Below, piece by piece: positions 33,500 to 41,749 of a DNA stretch of 64,000 nucleotides. The first letter of the stretch is position 1. Every line of letters begins with the position of its first letter. The stretch is taken from NCBI GenBank assembly GCA_002724735.1, contig PBPT01000016.1, positions 91,583 to 155,582 on the forward strand. Direction: 5' to 3'. Origin of the DNA: Fidelibacterota bacterium. Its GTDB lineage: Bacteria; Fidelibacterota; Marinisomatia; Marinisomatales; TCS55. Under the pieces are notes generated by a model that worked only from the letters and a program-made list of their open reading frames with translations, did no database searches and was not told the DNA's origin. Both the position numbers and the translations under genes were made by a program.

Positions 33500-33718
33500 A
33501 TGAAAATTAAAGAAATATTAGAAACTAGTGAATCTGGTGTAACCGTCGCGGGTAGTATTGCAACCATTGCAAGTGTGCCTGGAGCAAAACGCAAAGTAAA
33601 GAAAAAAGGCAAGTATGGAGCACCTGAAGCACCGCAAGCTACAAATTCAGACGGCACAGCTAAAAATGCACTAGATCTCAAGGCCAACGTAATGGGCGGC
33701 AAGGCTATAAAACGATAA
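33500..33718 (+). CDS. Small basic phage protein (72 aa)
   Basis: Starts directly after the stop of the Cys-rich peptide. MKIKEILETSESG at the start is a recurrent opening of packaged marine T4-like proteins. A Lys-rich centre (KRKVKKKGKYG) follows. Virion packaging is inferred. Confidence 0.55.
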   Translation: MKIKEILETSESGVTVAGSIATIASVPGAKRKVKKKGKYGAPEAPQATNSDGTAKNALDLKANVMGGKAIKR

Positions 33719-33721
33719 ATA
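33715..33721 (+). promoter_or_regulatory. Late-promoter-like element ATAAATA
   Basis: ACGATAAATACGTA overlaps the previous stop and lies 25 bases before the next ATG. It shares GATAAATACGT with the element at 5023. Confidence 0.6.
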
Positions 33722-33745
33722 CGTATAGAACAACGGGAACCTAAA

Positions 33746-34225
33746 ATGAGAAAAGCAGAAATAGAAGAAGGATTAGGCGAACTAGCAGACATTGCTGAAA
33801 GAGATCACGAAGTGCAAATGGCCCGTGCTCAGCTTTACAAATCCGCAAAGTATTCAATAAAGCTTCACGAGATGCTTAAAAATGTAAGCGAAGCTGATGG
33901 CCTTGAAGGTTGGATACAATCTAAAATTACAAAAGCTAGTGAAATGCTAGGTTCTGTTTATCATCATTTAGATTATGAAAATAGCCCAATGTCAGAATCA
34001 CAAAAAGATACACATTGCAAAGATGAGTGTTGCGGTAGTGATGTAAAAAGAGAAGACTGCGAATGTCCTCCAAACTGCAAACACTGTAATTGCAACGATG
34101 ATAGTATACCGGAAGAAAAAACTTACAAAGAGCAACTACATGCAAAACTAGAAGGTAAGTTTAAATCAGCCGCACATCGTAAAGCTGTACATGCTGGGAA
34201 AGCTTCTGGCAAAAGAAAAAAATAA
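33746..34225 (+). CDS. Conserved phage protein with Cys-rich insert
   Basis: The first 80 of 159 residues (ARAQLYKSAKYSIKLHEML, IQSKITKASEML, SVYHHLDYE) are a helical domain widespread in marine T4-like phages. Between 90 and 116 there are eight cysteines and two histidines (HCKDECC, DCECPPNCKHCNC), a possible metal-binding segment close to the metallothionein-like gene. A basic end (HRKAVHAGKASGKRKK) follows. The function is unknown. Confidence 0.6.
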   Translation: MRKAEIEEGLGELADIAERDHEVQMARAQLYKSAKYSIKLHEMLKNVSEADGLEGWIQSKITKASEMLGSVYHHLDYENSPMSESQKDTHCKDECCGSDVKREDCECPPNCKHCNCNDDSIPEEKTYKEQLHAKLEGKFKSAAHRKAVHAGKASGKRKK

Positions 34226-35121
34226 TGGATTATCATGCACTCCAACAAAAGTTATTTGAACTTGATCCTGCAGATCCTGCGGAAGATATACGAAAAATTA
34301 GAGAGATGGCTGAAGGAGAAGCACCCTCTGGACATGAAGTTTTAAATAAAACAATTACAGAAACTGTAGAAGTTGAACCAGGATCGGTTCCAGTAGATAA
34401 AGATTATAGTGTTAGCGATTTTGCTAAACTTGCCGGAGTGCAATTGAATGAAGCTACTCCGTTAGATGCTATTAAACATGGTTTTAAAAATTATAACAAA
34501 GTAGATGCACTTAATGTTAAATTAGATGCTCCAAAAGATAAGCCTGCTCCTGTAAAAGGTACTACACCTGCACCTAAGCCAAAACCAGGAGAACCTGCAC
34601 CAAAGCCACAAGGTGGTGATTGGCCAACAAGTAAAGAAGGTCATACTTTAGCTAAAGGTGATCTAGTTTCATATAAGAATGCAAAAGGACAATTTAGAAA
34701 AGATGTACCTGTAGTTGACCTAATCCAAGGCAAAGTTGATGGTGAAGGCAAACCACAAATCCAACTTAATATGAAAGGTGCTACTTACGCTATAAGCCGT
34801 AAACAAATAATGTCGGTAAATGGTAAAAAGTTTACATTAGTAGACGCAAAAGCAGGCACTGGTACTATTGAAGCATTAGAAGCAAGAATAGCTTATCTTG
34901 AAGATGTAATAAAAGAATTTGTAGAAGGCAAAAAGAAGCCAAAACTTATGAAAGCTAGAGATCCAAATTGGCGTGATATGGAAGCTTTACGTAAAAGTGG
35001 AGCCGCTGGTAAGCATAAAGATAAGAAAAAAGATGCCAAAGCAGGTATTACAAAACATAAAAAAGATTACGCTACAGAATCTATCAAGTCCCAACTCTGG
35101 GCGGCACTTAAAGCAAAATAA
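34225..35121 (+). CDS. Conserved phage protein with Pro/Lys linker
   Basis: The 298-residue protein starts MDYHALQQKLFELDPADP, recognised from marine T4-like phages. A Pro/Lys-rich linker lies at about 108-132 (APKPKPGEPAPKPQGG), then a beta domain and a basic end (KARDPNWRDMEALRKSGAAG). Probably packaged or part of the head core. It overlaps the previous stop. Confidence 0.6.
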   Translation: MDYHALQQKLFELDPADPAEDIRKIREMAEGEAPSGHEVLNKTITETVEVEPGSVPVDKDYSVSDFAKLAGVQLNEATPLDAIKHGFKNYNKVDALNVKLDAPKDKPAPVKGTTPAPKPKPGEPAPKPQGGDWPTSKEGHTLAKGDLVSYKNAKGQFRKDVPVVDLIQGKVDGEGKPQIQLNMKGATYAISRKQIMSVNGKKFTLVDAKAGTGTIEALEARIAYLEDVIKEFVEGKKKPKLMKARDPNWRDMEALRKSGAAGKHKDKKKDAKAGITKHKKDYATESIKSQLWAALKAK

Positions 35122-35124
35122 TAG

Positions 35125-35153
35125 TTGACAACCTCATAAAATTGTAGTATAAT
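35125..35153 (+). promoter_or_regulatory. Sigma70-type promoter
   Basis: TTGACA, 17 bp, TATAAT, perfect consensus, 35 bases before the DsbA-like gene. It probably drives the DNA polymerase operon. Confidence 0.85.
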
Positions 35154-35187
35154 AGATACAATTACACAAATACCTAATGGAGGAATT

Positions 35188-35448
35188 ATGAGTGATCGTA
35201 CTTATGGACCTGAAGAGAAGGCCAAATTAGAACGCCTTGTGAACGAAGGTGTTACAGTATTACAAGAAATAGAAGATTTAAACACGGGTCTAAAAGAAAC
35301 TGTAAAAGCAGTTGCTGAAGAATTAGACATTAAACCCACTCTTATAAACAAAGCAATCAAAATTGCACAAAAAGGCGATTGGGCGGCACATGCCGACGCT
35401 TTTGACGATCTTGAAACTTTAGTTGTGACAGTGGGTAAAGATAAGTGA
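35188..35448 (+). CDS. dsbA: DsbA-like double-stranded DNA-binding protein
   Basis: The 86-residue protein fits the T4 DsbA family in length and layout: GLKETVKAVAEELDIKPTLINKAIK resembles the helix-turn-helix-like segment in which an Asp/Gly is followed by fLNkai, and DDLETLV follows near the end. T4 DsbA binds DNA near late promoters and helps their transcription. A strong GGAGG site precedes the ATG. The call is by resemblance only. Confidence 0.6.
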   Translation: MSDRTYGPEEKAKLERLVNEGVTVLQEIEDLNTGLKETVKAVAEELDIKPTLINKAIKIAQKGDWAAHADAFDDLETLVVTVGKDK

Positions 35449-35723
35449 ATGGAGTCGTTAGATATTTTAAGGAAAGCTACCGGCTAAGTCCGTTTGCATT
35501 TTACTGTGAGTTTTTTGAAACTTTATTTTTAGTAAGTGCTAGTGCGGTGCTAACTTGGACAGTGCTAGATCCTGCTACTGAAATTTTTATTCCTATGTAC
35601 TTAATAGGAAGTATATTGGGCTTGATAAGCACAGTGATAAGAAAGGCCGCATTTACAATTTTCTTATGTAGTTGGTTTGTTGTAATGAATACTATTGCGT
35701 TAATACAAATTGTGGTAAATTAA
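35445..35723 (+). CDS. Membrane protein, three helices (92 aa)
   Basis: The GTG start overlaps the previous stop (GTGA). Three hydrophobic segments (TLFLVSASAVLTWTVL, FIPMYLIGSILGLISTV, FTIFLCSWFVVMNTIALIQI). No family is recognised. Confidence 0.55.
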   Translation: MNGVVRYFKESYRLSPFAFYCEFFETLFLVSASAVLTWTVLDPATEIFIPMYLIGSILGLISTVIRKAAFTIFLCSWFVVMNTIALIQIVVN

Positions 35724-35767
35724 TGATTACAACCACAAATACTTTACAAGGTAAAATACTTGAATAA
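35723..35767 (+). pseudogene. Possible relic of a YbjQ-type gene start
   Basis: A 14-residue frame starting at TAATG reads MITTTNTLQGKILE and stops. YbjQ/UPF0145 proteins commonly begin with ITTTxxxxGKxIxEY, so this could be the remaining 5' end of such a gene, but a chance match is possible. The 60 bases after it show no coding sense before the polymerase start. Confidence 0.25.
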
Positions 35768-35830
35768 GTACAATATCGCCCACAGGGCATGTAGACGGTT
35801 AAGTTGGCCAAAAGCAACGAGGAGAAAAAA

Positions 35831-38503
35831 TTGAGTTACGTAGACGCACTATTTGATAGGGACTCTGACATTATTAGAGTCGTTGAGCGTAAAGAAGGCA
35901 AAAGACATTATACTGAATATCAGGCAAAGTACACATTCTATTATAAAGACCAAAGAGGCAAATATAGAAGTATATATGATGACCCTTTGAGTCGAATTGT
36001 TTGCAAAAACACAAAAGACTTTCGTAAAGAAGTTGCAATTAATCGAGACAAACAACTTTTCGAAAGCGACATTAATCCTATATTCCAATGTTTAAGCGAA
36101 AATTATCTTAATCAAGATGCACCAAAACTAAACATTGCATTCTTTGATATCGAGACTGACTTTGATCCAGAGAGAGGTTTTGCTGATCCTGCTGATCCAT
36201 TTATGCCTATTACCTCTATTGCTGTATATTTACAGTGGCTAGAAACAATGGTCTGCTTGGCAGTCCCTCCAAAGACCCTTACAATGGATCAAGCTAAAAA
36301 AGAACTTGAAGGTATTGATAATGTAATGCTTTTTGAAAAAGAAAGCGAAATGATCGATACTTTTTTAACACTAATTGAAGATGCTGACATACTAAGTGGT
36401 TGGAATAGTGAAGGATATGATATTCCTTACACAGTAAATAGAACAAGTAGAGTATTAAGTAAAGACGATACAAGAAGATTTTGCTTATGGGGGCAACTGC
36501 CTAAAAAACGTGAGTATGAAAAGTATGGAAAATCAGCTGTTACCTTTGACCTAATAGGCAGAGTGCATTTAGATAGTTTAGAATTATATCGTAAATACAC
36601 ATATGAAGAAAGACACAGTTATAGACTTGATGCTATTGGTGAAATCGAAGTTGGTGAGAACAAAGTGCCTTATGAAGGAACTTTGGATCAATTGTACAAC
36701 AATGACTTTAGAAAATTCATTGAATACAACATACAAGATACCGCACTACTGGACAAGCTGGACAAAAAACTAAGATTCATTGATCTAAGTAACGAACTTG
36801 CACATGCAAATACTGTTTTGCTACAGACCACAATGGGTGCAGTAGCAGTTACAGAACAAGCTATTGTTAATGAAGCACATCATAGAGGCATGCAAGTTCC
36901 AAATAGACCTAAAAGAGATGATAGCGAAAACACAGCCGCGGCAGGTGCGTATGTTGCATTTCCTAAAAAAGGACTTCATAAATGGATAGGTAGTATGGAC
37001 TTAAACAGTCTATATCCGAGTGTTATTCGTGCATTAAATATGGATCCAGCAACTATCGTAGGACAAATACGTCCTGAAATAAGTGAAGCTCGTGTACACG
37101 AAGATACAACTTTAAAGAAGAAATCATTTGCAGGGAGTTGGGAAGGTAAATTTGCTACAGAGGAATATGATGCAGTTATGGATCAACGTAAAGATGTTGC
37201 ACTAACAGTTGACTTTGAAAATGGTAATACTGAAGTAGTAAGTGGTGCAGAACTTTACAAAATTATCTTTGATAGTAACAAACCTTGGATGCTAAGTTCG
37301 AATGGTACAATTTTTACTACAGAGCATGAAGGTGTTATTCCTGGACTGCTAAAACGTTGGTATAGCGAACGTAAAGAACTACAAGCACAACTTAAAAAAG
37401 CAAAGGATGCTGGAAATGCAATCGAAACAGAGTACTGGGACAAAAGACAACTTGTTAAAAAAATTAATCTTAATAGCTTGTACGGCGCTATTCTCAACCC
37501 TGGCTGTCGTTTTTTCGATAAACGTATTGGTCAGTCTACTACACTGACAGGTAGAACTATTGTAAAGCATATGTCAGCAGAAGTAAACAAAGTAATTACT
37601 GGAAAGTATGATCATGTTGGCGAAGCTATGATTTATGGTGATACTGACTCTTGTTACTTTAGTGCATATCCTACATTGAAAAATGATATTGAAAGCAAAA
37701 AGATTCCTTGGTCGAAAGACAACGTAATTACTTTATATGATCAAGTATGCGAAGCGGCAAATACTACATTTGAAAAGTTCATGTTACAAGCATTCCATTG
37801 TCCAAAGACACGATCAGATGTAATTGCGGCAGGTAGAGAGATTGTTGCTGAAAGCGGATTATATATTACAAAAAAACGTTATGCGGCACTGGTTATTGAT
37901 AACGAAGGTTTTAGAACAGACGTAGATGGTAAAGCAGGAAAAGTAAAAGCAATGGGCTTAGACTTGCGTAGATCAGATACTCCTGTTTTTATGCAAGAGT
38001 TTCTCAGTGAATTACTACTTATGGTACTTACAAATGCACCTCAAGAAGATGTACTAGAACGTATTACTGTATTCAGAAAAGAATTCAGTGAACGTCCTGG
38101 CTGGGAAAAAGGTTCGCCGAAACGTGCAAATAAAATTGGTCACTATCAGAGACTGGAGGAGAAACAGGGAAAGGCAAATATGCCTGGCCATGTAAGAGCG
38201 AGCATTAATTGGAATACACTTAAACGTATGAACGGCGACAAATATTCTCAAGAAATTGTAGATGGTATGAAAGTAATTGTGTGTAAGCTAAAACAAAACC
38301 CGTTAGGTTATACAAGTGTAGCATATCCAACAGATGAATTACATATTCCTGATTGGTTTAAAGAACTTCCGTTTGATGATGCCGCAATGGCTGAAACTAT
38401 AATTGATAACAAACTTGACAATTTAATTGGTGTGCTTGATTACCCACTTGAAGATACAAAGCAACACAATACATTTAACAGCTTATTTGATTTTGGAACT
38501 TAA
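35831..38503 (+). CDS. 43: Family B DNA polymerase (gp43)
   Basis: The 890-residue enzyme matches T4 gp43 in length (898). The exonuclease site shows FFDIETDFD. The polymerase motifs are DLNSLYPSVIR (motif A), KKINLNSLYGA (motif B) and YGDTDS (motif C), all intact. I chose TTG 35831 because GAGGAGA lies 6 bases before it; TTG 35804 in the same frame lacks a ribosome site. It replicates the phage genome with the clamp (40.9 kb) and clamp loader (14.1 kb). Confidence 0.95.
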   Translation: MSYVDALFDRDSDIIRVVERKEGKRHYTEYQAKYTFYYKDQRGKYRSIYDDPLSRIVCKNTKDFRKEVAINRDKQLFESDINPIFQCLSENYLNQDAPKLNIAFFDIETDFDPERGFADPADPFMPITSIAVYLQWLETMVCLAVPPKTLTMDQAKKELEGIDNVMLFEKESEMIDTFLTLIEDADILSGWNSEGYDIPYTVNRTSRVLSKDDTRRFCLWGQLPKKREYEKYGKSAVTFDLIGRVHLDSLELYRKYTYEERHSYRLDAIGEIEVGENKVPYEGTLDQLYNNDFRKFIEYNIQDTALLDKLDKKLRFIDLSNELAHANTVLLQTTMGAVAVTEQAIVNEAHHRGMQVPNRPKRDDSENTAAAGAYVAFPKKGLHKWIGSMDLNSLYPSVIRALNMDPATIVGQIRPEISEARVHEDTTLKKKSFAGSWEGKFATEEYDAVMDQRKDVALTVDFENGNTEVVSGAELYKIIFDSNKPWMLSSNGTIFTTEHEGVIPGLLKRWYSERKELQAQLKKAKDAGNAIETEYWDKRQLVKKINLNSLYGAILNPGCRFFDKRIGQSTTLTGRTIVKHMSAEVNKVITGKYDHVGEAMIYGDTDSCYFSAYPTLKNDIESKKIPWSKDNVITLYDQVCEAANTTFEKFMLQAFHCPKTRSDVIAAGREIVAESGLYITKKRYAALVIDNEGFRTDVDGKAGKVKAMGLDLRRSDTPVFMQEFLSELLLMVLTNAPQEDVLERITVFRKEFSERPGWEKGSPKRANKIGHYQRLEEKQGKANMPGHVRASINWNTLKRMNGDKYSQEIVDGMKVIVCKLKQNPLGYTSVAYPTDELHIPDWFKELPFDDAAMAETIIDNKLDNLIGVLDYPLEDTKQHNTFNSLFDFGT

Positions 38504-38513
38504 AGGAGAAATA

Positions 38514-38843
38514 ATGAAAGTAAACATTGACGACATCGGTGGTTATATTGCTAAACAGGATGATAGGTATGTTGTTAAAGACAATCCCTTTGGTAATACA
38601 CTTGTTCTAAGTAGTACGAGATTGCATGGGCATAAACAAACAAGTGGGCATAGTCATGATGGTCAAGAAGAAGTTTATTTCTTTATTGAAGGGGCAGGAC
38701 AAATGCAATTGGATAATGAATTTATTAAAGTAGAAGCAGGCGATGTAGTACCTATCCAAGATGGCGTATTTCATAAGGTAATGAATTTACGTGATTCGGA
38801 CATGTATTTTGTTTGTGTCTTCGATGGAAAAAGGAAACACTAA
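38514..38843 (+). CDS. Cupin-domain protein
   Basis: From ATG 38514 (AAAGGAG upstream) the product has 109 residues forming one cupin barrel: GHKQTSGHSHDGQEEVYFFI has the two His and Glu of motif 1, and GDVVPIQDGVFHKVMN the motif 2 His. Such small cupins are often sugar isomerases or binding proteins. It leads a group of sugar-nucleotide genes, so a sugar-phosphate role is plausible. Confidence 0.75.
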   Translation: MKVNIDDIGGYIAKQDDRYVVKDNPFGNTLVLSSTRLHGHKQTSGHSHDGQEEVYFFIEGAGQMQLDNEFIKVEAGDVVPIQDGVFHKVMNLRDSDMYFVCVFDGKRKH

Positions 38844-39259
38844 TGAAAGTAGGATTTACATGCTCAACTTTTGATTTGTTACATGCTGGACATGTAATAA
38901 TGTTGCGTGAAGCAAAAGAACAATGCGACTATTTGTTAGTAGGATTACAAGTTGATCCTAGTGTAGATAGAAAAGAAAAAAATGCTCCTATACAAAGTAT
39001 TGTAGAAAGGTATACACAACTTAATGCAGTTGAATATGTAGACGAAATTATTCCTTATGGCACAGAAAAAGATTTAGAAGATATTTTACAAATGTATCCT
39101 ATTAATGTAAGAATACTAGGAGAAGAATATCGAGACAAAGATTTTACAGGTAAAGATATATGTCGTAGTAGAGATATTGACTTACATTTTAATAAACGAG
39201 ATCACCGATTCAGCACAAGTGATTTACGTTCACGAGTTGCTGAAACGGAGGACAGATGA
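38843..39259 (+). CDS. Cytidylyltransferase-like protein (TagD/RfaE type)
   Basis: From ATG 38843 (TAATG overlap) the 138 residues show FTCSTFDLLHAGHVIMLREA with the HAGH motif, and RFSTSDLRSRV as the C-terminal ST motif (usually SSTxIR). This is the glycerol-3-phosphate or sugar-phosphate nucleotidyltransferase fold. It would activate a small phosphate compound with CTP or ATP. Substrate unknown. Confidence 0.85.
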   Translation: MKVGFTCSTFDLLHAGHVIMLREAKEQCDYLLVGLQVDPSVDRKEKNAPIQSIVERYTQLNAVEYVDEIIPYGTEKDLEDILQMYPINVRILGEEYRDKDFTGKDICRSRDIDLHFNKRDHRFSTSDLRSRVAETEDR

Positions 39260-39438
39260 GCATTAACGATGAAAGAGAAAAAGAGAGAGCTGAAGATAAA
39301 AAATTAATAGACGAATGGTTAGCAAAAGGAAATAAAATTACAGTTTATCCTTATGGTGCTCGTTCTGAAGAGGTAGAATATACAAGCGGTATGTATGCTA
39401 AAAGGAAGAAGAAAGGTGACAAAAAAACTAAAAAATAA
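39256..39438 (+). CDS. Small charged phage protein (60 aa)
   Basis: Starts at ATGA overlapping the previous stop. Contains DEWLAKGNKITVYPYGARSE, a motif I associate with small marine phage proteins, and a poly-Lys end. The function is unknown. Confidence 0.5.
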   Translation: MSINDEREKERAEDKKLIDEWLAKGNKITVYPYGARSEEVEYTSGMYAKRKKKGDKKTKK

Positions 39439-40138
39439 ATTTATCTTTGATGTTGACGGAACATTAACTCCAAGTCGACAACCTATAGATAAAAGATTTG
39501 CAGTTTGGTTTAGAGATTTTTGTAACTCTAATGAGGTATATCTTGTGACTGGGAGTGATAGGCCTAAGACGATTGAACAAATTGGAGAAACTATCTATAA
39601 TAAATGTCAAAGGGTTTATAATTGTAATGGTAATGATGTTTGGGAAAAAGATGTAAATGTACGAACCAATGATTGGGTTTTACCTGAAGATGCACATGAA
39701 TGGTTAAGTATTCAATTAACTGAAAGCGATTTTAAAATTAGAACAGGTTTACATTTCGAACATCGACCTGGTATGGTAAATTTTAGTGTAGTAGGCAGAA
39801 ATGCTAATAATGAACAAAGGGCAGACTATTTCAAGTATGATACACTTACAAATGAAAGAAACATAATTGCAAAAAATTTCAACTTCTTATTTCCTAATAT
39901 TAAAGCAACTGTAGGTGGAGAAACAGGAATAGATATATCACCCGTAGGTACTGATAAAGCACAAATTATAAAAGACTTTGGTCCGCAAGATAAGACATAT
40001 TTCTTCGGAGATAGAATGGACGAAGATGGAAATGACTACCCTCTCGCACAAGTAGTAAGTGCAAGTAGATCGGTAATGAACTGGTCGCAAACAAAAGAAT
40101 ATCTTGAATATTTTAAAGAATTAGGAATAGCATTATGA
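39416..40138 (+). CDS. Eukaryotic-type phosphomannomutase-like HAD protein
   Basis: From GTG 39416 (AAAGGAAG upstream; ATG 39395 also possible) the product has 240 residues. FIFDVDGTLTPSRQPI is the HAD motif I as found in eukaryotic phosphomannomutases, LVTGSDRPKTIEQIGE the motif II region, and YFFGDRMDEDGNDYPL the motif IV. GMVNFSVVGRNA matches the PMM cap domain. It would interconvert mannose-6-P and mannose-1-P, or act as a sugar phosphatase. Its first 23 bases overlap the previous gene. Confidence 0.75.
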   Translation: MTKKLKNKFIFDVDGTLTPSRQPIDKRFAVWFRDFCNSNEVYLVTGSDRPKTIEQIGETIYNKCQRVYNCNGNDVWEKDVNVRTNDWVLPEDAHEWLSIQLTESDFKIRTGLHFEHRPGMVNFSVVGRNANNEQRADYFKYDTLTNERNIIAKNFNFLFPNIKATVGGETGIDISPVGTDKAQIIKDFGPQDKTYFFGDRMDEDGNDYPLAQVVSASRSVMNWSQTKEYLEYFKELGIAL

Positions 40139-40899
40139 TAGCTGTACAAAAGATATTAATTACAGGACATAGAGGTTTTATAGGCAGTAGGCTTTATGAA
40201 AAATTAATACATAATGAAGTTACAGGTTTTGATTTAATAGATGGTAACGATTTACTAACTTGTGAGTTGCCGAATGAAGAATTTGATTTAATAATCCATT
40301 TAGCTGGTAAGTCTGGTGTCAGAGAAAGTTTAGACGACCCTGCTTCATATTGGCAAAACAATGTTGAAGCAAGTCGTAGATTATTTGAAAGATATGCAGA
40401 TACAAGAATACTTTATGCGAGTAGTTCGAGTGCATATGAGCCTGACTTAAATCCTTATGCGGCATCTAAATATATCATTGAGGAACTTGCCGCTAGGTAT
40501 CCTAATACACTTGGAATGAGATTTCATACTGTGTTTAGTGAAACTCCTAGAAAAGGAATGTTCTTAGATAAAGTGTTAAACAATGAATTAGAATATGTAA
40601 CTACTCATCATAGAGATTTTATACATTTAGATGACGTGTGTGATGCAATTAAAATACTAATTAACAAACCCCATGTAACTGGTATAGTGGACATTGGTAC
40701 TGGTAACCCGATTAGAGTTCGAGACTTAGTACCAAATGCTCCTATCCGTCTAAATACCCCACATGAAAGGAAATTTACATGTGCTAATATAGAAAAGATG
40801 AAAGTTTTAGGCTTTAAACCTAAATATACAATAGAAAACTTCTTGACAAAGCCCAACAAAGGCATTATACTTAATATAACTAATGGAGAACCCGCATGA
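40135..40899 (+). CDS. NAD-dependent sugar-nucleotide epimerase/dehydratase
   Basis: The 254-residue short-chain dehydrogenase has ILITGHRGFIGSRLYEKL (Gly-rich NAD site), LIIHLAGKSGVRESLDDP, and the catalytic YxxxK in NPYAASKYIIEELA. The RDFIHLDDVCDAI segment is typical of extended SDR epimerases. It is short for the family (about 310), with a reduced C-terminal substrate domain. It completes a cupin, cytidylyltransferase, PMM-like and epimerase set. The next gene's promoter lies inside its end. Confidence 0.85.
   Translation: MIAVQKILITGHRGFIGSRLYEKLIHNEVTGFDLIDGNDLLTCELPNEEFDLIIHLAGKSGVRESLDDPASYWQNNVEASRRLFERYADTRILYASSSSAYEPDLNPYAASKYIIEELAARYPNTLGMRFHTVFSETPRKGMFLDKVLNNELEYVTTHHRDFIHLDDVCDAIKILINKPHVTGIVDIGTGNPIRVRDLVPNAPIRLNTPHERKFTCANIEKMKVLGFKPKYTIENFLTKPNKGIILNITNGEPA
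40843..40871 (+). promoter_or_regulatory. Sigma70-type promoter inside the epimerase gene
   Basis: TTGACA, 17 bp, TATACT within the last 60 bases of the epimerase frame, 25 bases before the sliding clamp start. It would allow the clamp to be expressed independently. Confidence 0.75.
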
Positions 40900-41627
40900 A
40901 AGACATTTTACAAGACGTTGTTGCTAAAACACACGCACTAGGATTTTTAACTTTGGTAAAAGTTAATAGTGAAGCTGATACAACAACAATTGAAAGTATG
41001 GCAGAAGATCGTTCTGTGATTTTAAATTCTACAACACATAATAGTGTGTCTGAATTTAATGGCACATTTGGTATGCCTAACTTAGACAAACTTGCATTAC
41101 ATTTGAAGAATCCAGAATATCAGAAAGATGCAAAGATTGACGTAGTGAATGCTGATAGGAACGGCGAAACAATTCCTACACATATTCACTTTGAAAACGC
41201 AAGTGGCGATTTTGAAAATGATTATCGATTTATGAATAAGCAAATTATCGATGAAAAACTAAAAAGTGTAAAGTTTAAAGGTGCGGCCTGGAATGTAACA
41301 TTTCAACCAAGTGTTGCGGCAATTGGTAGAATGAAATTGCAAAGTGCGGCACATGCAGAAGAACCAACATTTAATGTTTCAACTAAAGATGGCGACTTAG
41401 TGTTTAGCTTTGGAGATCAAAGTACACACGCAGGTACATTTGTATTTGAAGCAGGTGTTGAAGGTACATTGGCACATACATGGAGTTGGCCAGTAGCACA
41501 AGTACAAGCTATTTTAAACTTAGATGGCGATATTACAATGAGTATTAGCGATCAAGGTGCAATGCAAATAAGTGTTGATAGTGGACTAGCAAAATATGAT
41601 TACATTTTGCCAGCACAAAGCAAATAG
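40896..41627 (+). CDS. 45: Sliding clamp, gp45-like DNA polymerase processivity factor
   Basis: The 243-residue protein resembles marine T4-like gp45: FLTLVKVNSEADTTTIESMA at the start, NGTFGMPNLDKLALHLKNPE, and DQGAMQISVDSGLAKYDYIL near the end. T4 gp45 forms a trimeric ring that holds gp43 on DNA and also activates late transcription. The ATG overlaps the epimerase stop. Its own promoter and a ribosome site inside the epimerase end support high expression. Confidence 0.85.
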   Translation: MKDILQDVVAKTHALGFLTLVKVNSEADTTTIESMAEDRSVILNSTTHNSVSEFNGTFGMPNLDKLALHLKNPEYQKDAKIDVVNADRNGETIPTHIHFENASGDFENDYRFMNKQIIDEKLKSVKFKGAAWNVTFQPSVAAIGRMKLQSAAHAEEPTFNVSTKDGDLVFSFGDQSTHAGTFVFEAGVEGTLAHTWSWPVAQVQAILNLDGDITMSISDQGAMQISVDSGLAKYDYILPAQSK

Positions 41628-41635
41628 GAGGTAAC

Positions 41636-41749
41636 ATGAAGTTTAGTGAATTTAGAAAAAAGTATGGTGAAGGTACAGACTTTGACCTTGACTATGGCAA
41701 GTTAGCAATACTTGCCCTTTGTGTGTATATTGCTGTGCAGGTAACATGA
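41636..41749 (+). CDS. Small membrane protein (37 aa)
   Basis: ATG at 41636 follows AGGAGG. A charged start (KFSEFRKKYGEGTDFDLDYG) precedes one helix (LAILALCVYIAVQV). Its stop overlaps the next ATG. A perfect ribosome site argues for translation. Confidence 0.55.
   Translation: MKFSEFRKKYGEGTDFDLDYGKLAILALCVYIAVQVT

Noticed and set aside
35804..35830. Upstream TTG start of DNA polymerase
   Set aside because: No ribosome site; GAGGAGA is correctly spaced for TTG 35831.
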